A stretch of DNA of 35,958 nt from a virus: IMG/VR virus record IMGVR_UViG_3300032083_002617, positions 1 through 35,958 of that record; one strand, written 5' to 3'. The position numbers were made by a program, and so were the translations under genes. A model generated the notes under the pieces. It did no database searches. It saw only the letters and a list, made by a program, of their open reading frames with translations, and had not been told where the DNA came from. Below are positions 30,442 through 35,958 of this stretch, piece after piece (the stretch's first letter is position 1; each line of letters begins with the position of its first letter).

Positions 30442-31103
30442 CACCCCTCTCCCAACAGGTCCGGCGTCGCGAACGGCGTCAGCACGTCGAACCGGCATGG
30501 CCCGTCCTTCGTCGCGTCCCACACGCACCAGATGAATTCCATCGTCGGATTGCCCAGCCCCAGGCAGTCGAGCCGCCAGTTCAGCGCATAGATCCGCGCG
30601 GGCGGCCGCCACCGCCACAGCCCCGTGCGCTTTTCCGCGTGCCAATAGGTCGACTTGAGCAGCAACGCGACATAACCACACGCCAGATCGCCCAGCAGGT
30701 GCCGGATCATCTCGGCCGCCAGTGCAAAGGGCGGATTGGTCACCACCACCGGCGACAGCGCGCGCTGGCACGTCAGCAGATTCTGTTCCGTGACGCGGTG
30801 CGCCGGGTCCGCGACCAGGTCCGTCGCGATCGTCAGGAATCCCGCCGCCTCCAGCTCGGCCGCGATCGCCCCGCCCCGCCCGCACGGTTCCCATATCGGA
30901 TGGTCGGCCCCGCTCGCCGGCGCGTCGACCGCGTCCAGCAGCCATGCCCGCTCCGCCGCCAGGAAGGCGCGCGTCGCACTGGGCGGCGTCGGATAATAAT
31001 CATTGCCGCGCCGCTCGACCTTCGCGCCGCCACCCGCCATGGCGCGGCCCAGCCCCCTGGGCGCAGGTCCGGCGATCGGCGGCTCGGGGAAGAGGCCGGT
31101 CAT
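30441..31103 (-). CDS. Phage DNA adenine methyltransferase-like protein, 220 aa
   Basis: The start region NDYYPTPPSATRAFL is typical of phage adenine methyltransferases. WEPCGRGGAIAAELEAAGF (residues 71-89) is the SAM-binding motif, and VVVTNPPFALAAE contains the catalytic NPPF (123-126). It would methylate N6 of adenine or a related base; target unknown. No restriction partner is nearby, so it is probably an orphan enzyme protecting phage DNA or modifying replication timing. The ATG overlaps the previous gene (ATGA). Confidence 0.88.
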   Translation of the reverse strand: MTGLFPEPPIAGPAPRGLGRAMAGGGAKVERRGNDYYPTPPSATRAFLAAERAWLLDAVDAPASGADHPIWEPCGRGGAIAAELEAAGFLTIATDLVADPAHRVTEQNLLTCQRALSPVVVTNPPFALAAEMIRHLLGDLACGYVALLLKSTYWHAEKRTGLWRWRPPARIYALNWRLDCLGLGNPTMEFIWCVWDATKDGPCRFDVLTPFATPDLLGEG

Positions 31104-31384
31104 AGCAACGGCCTCACCACCGCTGCCGGATCTATCGGCTGATCAGCCTCATTTTCTGCCGTGAATTCCAGGCAGGATGGCGTGCCATCATCGTCCTGCA
31201 CCCATGCTTCGGGATAGGAGGGATGATCTATGTCGAACGCCATCGTCATCGTGATGATGTCGCAGCCTTCGAAGGGGTCGCCTTCCCGCCGGGCACGATC
31301 GCGCACGCACTTCGCGCACCAAGCGGACATGAATATCTCGCCTTCGGTGCCGTTTGACGGACGATAGGGTGACAAGTCAGACAT
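31100..31384 (-). CDS. Small cysteine-containing unknown protein, 94 aa
   Basis: Starts at ATG 31384; the longer open frame to 31693 is the shadow of the upstream gene. MSDLSPYRPSNGTEGEIFM followed by WCAKCVRDR and GCDIITMTM is a pattern I associate with a small protein that recurs in alphaproteobacterial phages; the two cysteines of CAKC plus a third downstream could bind zinc. It ends with a stop overlapping the methyltransferase start (ATGA). No function known. Confidence 0.8.
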   Translation of the reverse strand: MSDLSPYRPSNGTEGEIFMSAWCAKCVRDRARREGDPFEGCDIITMTMAFDIDHPSYPEAWVQDDDGTPSCLEFTAENEADQPIDPAAVVRPLL

Positions 31385-31703
31385 GACCCACCTCCAAAAA
31401 CAGCGCCGCCTCACGCGCCTTCGCCTCGGCAAGGCTGATCCGCCCGAGCGGCAGGAAACGCTGCACCGGGTCCATGATCGGCCCATCGGCCATGGCTTGC
31501 AGATCGGGCGCGCGCTCCAGCATTTCGACGGTGAAGCCACACCGGGGCGGGATGATGCCGTCTTCACCCAGCCAGCGCGGCCGATCGACCGCGCGCGCGT
31601 TGGCCAGCTCCTTGGACGCCAACGTCGCCCGCAGCCCACGCACGAACACCTCCGCGCCATAAGGGATAGGCTCGTCAGCCGACACGATGACACGCGACCC
31701 CAT
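31377..31703 (-). CDS. Unknown protein, 108 aa
   Basis: ATG 31703 lies just after the end of the sliding clamp gene (stop at 31706-31708), and the frame overlaps the next start by eight bases. The product begins MGSRVIVSADEPIPYGAEVFV and has IIPPRCGFTVEMLERAPDL and ISLAEAKAREAALFLEVG. It is a mixed alpha/beta protein with no recognised motif. It is part of the replication module by position. Confidence 0.7.
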   Translation of the reverse strand: MGSRVIVSADEPIPYGAEVFVRGLRATLASKELANARAVDRPRWLGEDGIIPPRCGFTVEMLERAPDLQAMADGPIMDPVQRFLPLGRISLAEAKAREAALFLEVGHV

Positions 31704-31705
31704 CG

Positions 31706-32830
31706 TCAAACCCTCAACGGCATGAGGACATAGAGCGCGCGCGCCTCGTCGCTCTGCTGCCAAAGCGCTGGCGCTTTCTCGTCGCCCAGCAACACCCGCG
31801 CCCGTGCGCCCTCCCCGCCCTTCAGCCGCGCCAGCACGTCCAGCAGATAGCGGCCGTTGAAGCCGATCGTGATGTCCGCGCCCGTCAGCTCGATCGGGAC
31901 TTCCTCGCTCGCCATGCCCCTTTCCGGACACGTCACGCGCAGCGTCACCTTGTCGCGCGTGAAATCCATCGCGATGACGCGCGTCTTGTCCGCCTGGATC
32001 ACCAGCACCCGGTCCACCGCCTCGGCCAGTTCGGCGGGGTCGAACCACGCGTCGATCTGGTTCGCCGCCGGGATCACGCGCGTATAATCAGGGAAAGTGC
32101 CGTCCACCGTCTTGGCCGTCAGCACCGTGCTGCCCAGGTCGAACCTGCACCGCGACGCGGCCACCGCGACGTCGACCGTCCCGCTTTCCTCTTCCAGCAG
32201 GTCTGCCAGCACCTTGACCGTCTTGCGGCTGACGATGATGCCCGGCATGCCTTCCGCGCCATCGGGCACGTCATGATGGAACCGCGCCAGCTGATGCCCG
32301 TTGGTCGCGGCGGCGAACTGACAGGCGGATTCGCCGGGCACATGCCAGTAAATGCCGTTCAGAAAATAACGAACCTCTTCGGTCGATATCGCAAAGCGCA
32401 CCGCCTCGATCATCGCCACCAGCGACGCGCCATCCTGTTCCCACTGCGCGTCCCAATCGGCGCGGACCAGCATCGGGAAATCGTCGGTCGGCAATGTCGG
32501 CAGCTTGAACCGCGCGCGGCCGCACTTGATGGCGATGCCGCTATTGCCGTCCGCCTCGATCGTCGCCACGCCCTCGCTCGGCAGCTTCGCCGCGATCGAC
32601 TGCAATGTCGCCGCCTGGACGCTGAAGTCCATCGCCCTGTTGCTGCCCGGCTCTTCCAGATCGATCGTCTTTTCGACCATGACGTCCAAGTCCGTGGCGA
32701 TCAGCACCGCCTGCCCCGGCGTCGACCGGATGACGATATTGGCCAGGATCGGTATGGTGCTGCGCGCTTCGACCACCGACTTCACGGCCTTCAGCCCCTC
32801 GCGCAGCGTCTTGACGCCGACCTTCATCAT
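31706..32830 (-). CDS. dnaN: DNA polymerase III beta subunit (sliding clamp), phage-borne
   Basis: At 374 residues it has the normal length of a bacterial beta clamp. Three clamp repeats are visible: the first with GLKAVKSVVEARSTIPILANIVIR, the middle with VSRKTVKVLADLLEEESGTVDV, the last with DKVTLRVTCPERGMASEEVPIE and FNGRYLLDVL. The C-terminus YVLMPLRV mirrors the YVVMPMRL end of E. coli beta, near its protein-binding cleft. The clamp could load the host polymerase III on phage templates. The start ATGATG at 32830/32827 overlaps the previous stop. Confidence 0.93.
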   Translation of the reverse strand: MMKVGVKTLREGLKAVKSVVEARSTIPILANIVIRSTPGQAVLIATDLDVMVEKTIDLEEPGSNRAMDFSVQAATLQSIAAKLPSEGVATIEADGNSGIAIKCGRARFKLPTLPTDDFPMLVRADWDAQWEQDGASLVAMIEAVRFAISTEEVRYFLNGIYWHVPGESACQFAAATNGHQLARFHHDVPDGAEGMPGIIVSRKTVKVLADLLEEESGTVDVAVAASRCRFDLGSTVLTAKTVDGTFPDYTRVIPAANQIDAWFDPAELAEAVDRVLVIQADKTRVIAMDFTRDKVTLRVTCPERGMASEEVPIELTGADITIGFNGRYLLDVLARLKGGEGARARVLLGDEKAPALWQQSDEARALYVLMPLRV

Positions 32831-33324
32831 GCGTGCGACTCCCGCTGCAATCCGCTGTCCAGCAGGCTGATCATCGCCGCGATCGGCCGCTGGTTGGTGG
32901 CGCGCGCATGACTGCACACCCGCTCCCATACCGGCCCCCACCGATCCTTCATGATGCTGGCCGCCAGCGCCGGCGCATCGTTGAGGGCCTTTTCCTGCAA
33001 CAGCGCGCCGGGCGTCGGCGCCAGATACTGGCCCTGCCCGCATGTCCGCGCCACGGTCCGCCGCGCGACCAATGCCTTTGCTTCCTCCGCCACTTCGGCG
33101 GCCACGCTCGCCACCGGCTCCGGATCGGCCGCAACCACATTCGTCTCCACCAGTTCCAGCGCAAACGCATGCATCCGCCCGCGCGCGCGCAGATCGGCGA
33201 CCCCGGCCGCGAACGCCCCGACCGTCAGGCCGGTCATCCGGCGCAGCCCCGGCATGTCCCACCCGCTCGCCGGGGCCTGGCTGTCCTGCATCGCCGCCTC
33301 GATCCTGTCCGCTGCCTCGCTCAT
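32827..33324 (-). CDS. Unknown alanine-rich helical protein, 165 aa
   Basis: It lies between the ParB-fold protein and the sliding clamp, overlapping both by ATGA. The product has LRRMTGLTVGAFAAGVADL near the start, a long Ala/Glu/Val helix (VASVAAEVAEEAKALVARR) and WGPVWERVCSHAR later. I find no catalytic motif. Context suggests a replication or partition accessory role (inference). Confidence 0.75.
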   Translation of the reverse strand: MSEAADRIEAAMQDSQAPASGWDMPGLRRMTGLTVGAFAAGVADLRARGRMHAFALELVETNVVAADPEPVASVAAEVAEEAKALVARRTVARTCGQGQYLAPTPGALLQEKALNDAPALAASIMKDRWGPVWERVCSHARATNQRPIAAMISLLDSGLQRESHA

Positions 33325-34130
33325 GACTGCGCCTCCCGCGCTTCGTCGACCGCGCGGACGATCGCCATCTCGGCCGCCGCGTGCATGTTGATGTTGGGAT
33401 TGTCCGCCTTGACGCGGTTGATGTCGTCACGCCATTCGGCCTGGTCGCATCCGCCCAGCACCAGCGTGATCAGATCGGGCGCATCCACGCCATGCTTGAC
33501 CACCGCCGCGACGATGCCGGGGAAGATCGTGCCGAAATAGCGCAGCACCTGCCCGTGAAACGCCACCGCGCCGGCCAGGCACGCCATGCGCAGCGCCTTG
33601 ATGCCATGGGTGCGCACGCATTTTTCCAGGCCGGCGATGTTGACCACCTGCATCGGCTTCCAGCTGTCGACATTGGTCGTTGCCGCCACCGACAGGCCCG
33701 CCGCCTCCAGCGCGGCGTTGATGTCATGCGCCTCGACATTGCCGGCGGCCAGCGCCGCCTTGAATATCTCGATCCGGCTCAGCTTCAGCCGTTGCTGGTT
33801 GAGCGCCACGAACGCCGCCGCTTCGTCGCGCTGGTCGCCCACCGACAGGATGACGCACGGCAGGTCATAGATATCGCCGCGCAGCACCGCCGCCGACAAT
33901 CGATGCTGCCCGTCGATGACGAACAAACTGCCGTCGGTCCGCCGCGCGACATTCAGGGGCTGGCACAGCCCCCAGTCCCAATCCCGCGCGATCCGCTTGA
34001 TCAGCGCCTGGCTTGGCCCGGTGTCGATCGACCGCTGATAGGCCGGATCGACCATCAGGTCGGCGACCGGGCGAAACTCCAGGCTCGGCCGCTGCCCGCG
34101 CTGCGGCCGCTGCTTCCCCGCGCCGCTCAT
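33321..34130 (-). CDS. ParB/Srx-fold nuclease-like protein, 269 aa
   Basis: A ParB-like N-terminal domain: AYQRSIDTGPSQALIKRIA, then PLNVARRTDGSLFVIDGQH with RLSAA, and FVALNQQRLKLSRIEIF. The DGQHR core (about residue 75) is typical of ParB-like and DndB-like domains that bind or cleave DNA. The C-terminal half is helical, with no recognised partition HTH. It overlaps the larger ParB-like gene upstream, so two proteins of this fold are made in tandem. Confidence 0.82.
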   Translation of the reverse strand: MSGAGKQRPQRGQRPSLEFRPVADLMVDPAYQRSIDTGPSQALIKRIARDWDWGLCQPLNVARRTDGSLFVIDGQHRLSAAVLRGDIYDLPCVILSVGDQRDEAAAFVALNQQRLKLSRIEIFKAALAAGNVEAHDINAALEAAGLSVAATTNVDSWKPMQVVNIAGLEKCVRTHGIKALRMACLAGAVAFHGQVLRYFGTIFPGIVAAVVKHGVDAPDLITLVLGGCDQAEWRDDINRVKADNPNINMHAAAEMAIVRAVDEAREAQS

Positions 34131-35941
34131 GCCGCCTGCTCCACTTGATCTTCGGCGTTCACCTCGGGCGCATGCGCCGCCTCATAGGCCTCCAGCGACA
34201 CCCAGGCCCCGCGCACCGCAGCGCCTTCCGCCTCGGCCCATTCCAGCACTTCGGCCAAATCATCGAACTGATAGACGGGATCGGCGCCTTCGGCCTCGCG
34301 CTCATCATACCAGCAGCCATCGGCCCAACGGAACAGCAGCAGGTCGCCCATCCGCAGGACGGCGGGTGCGGGATCCATCGTTGCCAGCTCCGCGCGCTTG
34401 CTTGCCTCGGCCGCCGCCGCCTCTTCCTCCGCTCGCTGCTGTGCCTCGCGTTTGGCCTGAAGCTCCGCCTCATGCCGGTCCAGCTCGCCCTCTGCGACCT
34501 CCATCATCGCCTCGATCTCAGCCTCGGTTACCGCGACATGCTGCTTGAGCATGACGACCTCGCCCAGATCGGGAAGGACCCGACTACCTTCCCAGATGTA
34601 ACTCGGCCAGAAGCGCCGCCCCTGCAATCGGGCCTTTGCATTTTCATCGGCCGCGAGCATCGCCGCAAACGCCCGCACCTTGCGCGCACGCTCGGCCGCT
34701 GCTTGCTCTTCAGCAGTAGGCATGGTGTGCCCGGACGATTGAACGGGAGGATCGACTGCACGGGCCTGATCCTTCGGAACGAAAAAGCCCTTGGGAATGC
34801 GGATCAATGCGCCCGTTTCGTCGACGCCGACCGGCAGTTGGCACAGGATGCGATTGTTGCGGATCGTCTTGAGCATGCGCTCGACGCGATCGGCGTTGAA
34901 GTCGTTGCCGACCCAAGCATAGCCATCCGGTGCCTGCTTATCGAGGCCGTGATAGGCATAGGAGTGAGGACCCCAATGCAGGTCCTTGACCTTGACGAAG
35001 CCCGTGACGGCATCAGGATCAAGGTCCAGCTCTTCCGCCATCTGGCGCAGGCGCATGATCATCTGGAAGTCGATATGCTGGTGCGCCTGGTGGATAACGG
35101 TGAACGCGCTAGTCAGCTTCCGCGCAGCTCCACTATCATCATCGAACAGGCCGCCGTCTTCGTATCCGCCGCCTTCCCGTTCATAAGCTTTCGCGCCGAC
35201 ATAGCGATAGAGCGGCCAGTCTGTCGTCTTGCTCTGGTTCGCGATGTCATACTTGATCCGCTCGGGCGAATGACGGTCATAGCCGCGCTTCGCTTGCGCT
35301 TTGAACACCGCACGCTGCACGTCCTGGTCCGCCGCCCGACCATAGGCCATGGCCGCAGCCATAGTCATTTCCGATGCGCGTAGGGCGTCCAGTATCTCCG
35401 GCGCCAGGGCGGCGAGCTTCAGCCGCTGTTTCACATAGCGCTCGGAAAAGCCGAACTGCTTGGCCAGATCGCCGGCGGATGCCGTGCCGCGCTTCATCAG
35501 CGCCTCGAACGCCAGAAATTCGTCCGCCGGGTTCATGTCGCGCTTGGCCAGATTTTCCGAAAGCGACAGGTCGATCGCCTCGGCCGGGCTGCGCAACAGC
35601 ACCGGCACGGGGAAATCCTCCGCCAATGCGCCCAGGTCCAGCAGCCGCTGCAACGCCTGCAACCGCCGCCCGCCGCCGACGATGTAGACGACGGCCTTGG
35701 CGATCGACGTGTCGCCGGCATAGCCGATCAGATTTTGCAGCAGGCCGTGCGCCGCGATGTCGTCGGCCAGCGACTCGATATCAACCGCCTGGTTCGTGTG
35801 CCGCACATTTTCCGGCGCGCGCCGCAACCGCGCCAGCGGCACCAGATCGAACGCGCTGGCGGCCAGCGCCGGCGCTTGGCTGTCACTTTCCGGCGCAACC
35901 GGCGCCGCCTTCTTGGCACCTTTCCGGGTGGCATTGGGCAT
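34127..35941 (-). CDS. ParB/RepB-like protein with long C-terminal extension, 604 aa
   Basis: The N-terminal domain fits ParB: LVPLARLRRAPENVR, ESLADDIAAHGLLQNLIGY, GGGRRLQALQRLL (89-101; classic ParB has GERR here, so the first residues differ), and LSENLAKRDMNPADEFLAF. A helix-turn-helix lies at 155-178 (AGDLAKQFGFSERYVKQRL). The C-terminus is long, with an Ala/Glu coiled coil near 455-540. Plasmid and phage ParB-like proteins of this sort segregate DNA or regulate replication; no ParA is seen in the window. ATG 35941 has AAGGA upstream. Confidence 0.88.
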   Translation of the reverse strand: MPNATRKGAKKAAPVAPESDSQAPALAASAFDLVPLARLRRAPENVRHTNQAVDIESLADDIAAHGLLQNLIGYAGDTSIAKAVVYIVGGGRRLQALQRLLDLGALAEDFPVPVLLRSPAEAIDLSLSENLAKRDMNPADEFLAFEALMKRGTASAGDLAKQFGFSERYVKQRLKLAALAPEILDALRASEMTMAAAMAYGRAADQDVQRAVFKAQAKRGYDRHSPERIKYDIANQSKTTDWPLYRYVGAKAYEREGGGYEDGGLFDDDSGAARKLTSAFTVIHQAHQHIDFQMIMRLRQMAEELDLDPDAVTGFVKVKDLHWGPHSYAYHGLDKQAPDGYAWVGNDFNADRVERMLKTIRNNRILCQLPVGVDETGALIRIPKGFFVPKDQARAVDPPVQSSGHTMPTAEEQAAAERARKVRAFAAMLAADENAKARLQGRRFWPSYIWEGSRVLPDLGEVVMLKQHVAVTEAEIEAMMEVAEGELDRHEAELQAKREAQQRAEEEAAAAEASKRAELATMDPAPAVLRMGDLLLFRWADGCWYDEREAEGADPVYQFDDLAEVLEWAEAEGAAVRGAWVSLEAYEAAHAPEVNAEDQVEQAA

Positions 35942-35958
35942 GGGACGTCCTTCTCTCT

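Noticed and set aside
1-35958. CRISPR array, diversity-generating retroelement, insertion sequence, restriction or toxin-antitoxin operon
   Set aside because: I saw no spacer-repeat array, reverse transcriptase, transposase, restriction nuclease partner or typical toxin beside the RHH gene.

Overview
This window is most of an HK97/lambda-like siphophage prophage, read almost wholly on the minus strand, in a high-GC alphaproteobacterium. Sphingomonadales is my best guess. That guess rests on the gene families and base composition only; no search was possible. The left boundary is visible. Positions 162-204 hold the 3' half of a tRNA gene (minus strand, T-arm, acceptor end and CCA, tRNA-Glu-like) with no 5' half, which is what a phage att core in a tRNA gene leaves behind. 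Positions 1-161 would then be host flank. The integrase, repressor and other att end are not in the window and should lie beyond the right end.

Layout from right to left, which is the direction of transcription: replication/partition module (ParB-like protein, second ParB-fold protein, unknown, DnaN-type sliding clamp, two small unknowns, adenine methyltransferase, unknown, 1072-residue primase-SF3 helicase); an AT-richer repeat region that may be the origin (26430-26645); DUF6362-like protein; HNH protein; small and large terminase; portal; ClpP-like maturation protease; major capsid; small disordered protein; head-tail connector; head closure; HK97 gp10-like; tail terminator; tail tube; two tail chaperone frames joined by a lambda-type slippery heptamer; tape measure; distal tail and hub proteins; J-like protein; a 1627-residue tailspike with an SGNH esterase domain; a LamG-like protein; a holin; an intrinsic terminator; endolysin; a second holin-like protein; a lipoprotein. 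Most genes overlap by ATGA or TGATG, so the array looks like one translationally coupled late operon.

Two accessory islands interrupt this order. One lies between the tail chaperones and the tape measure: a low-GC secreted protein on the minus strand and, convergent with it, a 51-residue ribbon-helix-helix protein with a perfect 9-bp inverted repeat upstream. The other is the left end (384-1030), with four very small genes, three on the plus strand, at lower GC than the phage core.

I did not find a clear defence system, CRISPR array, insertion sequence or retroelement. The observations most worth checking are the programmed -1 frameshift at 16670-16676, the secreted-protein/RHH island, the iteron-like repeats beside the primase-helicase, the phage-borne sliding clamp, and the terminator inside the lysis cassette.
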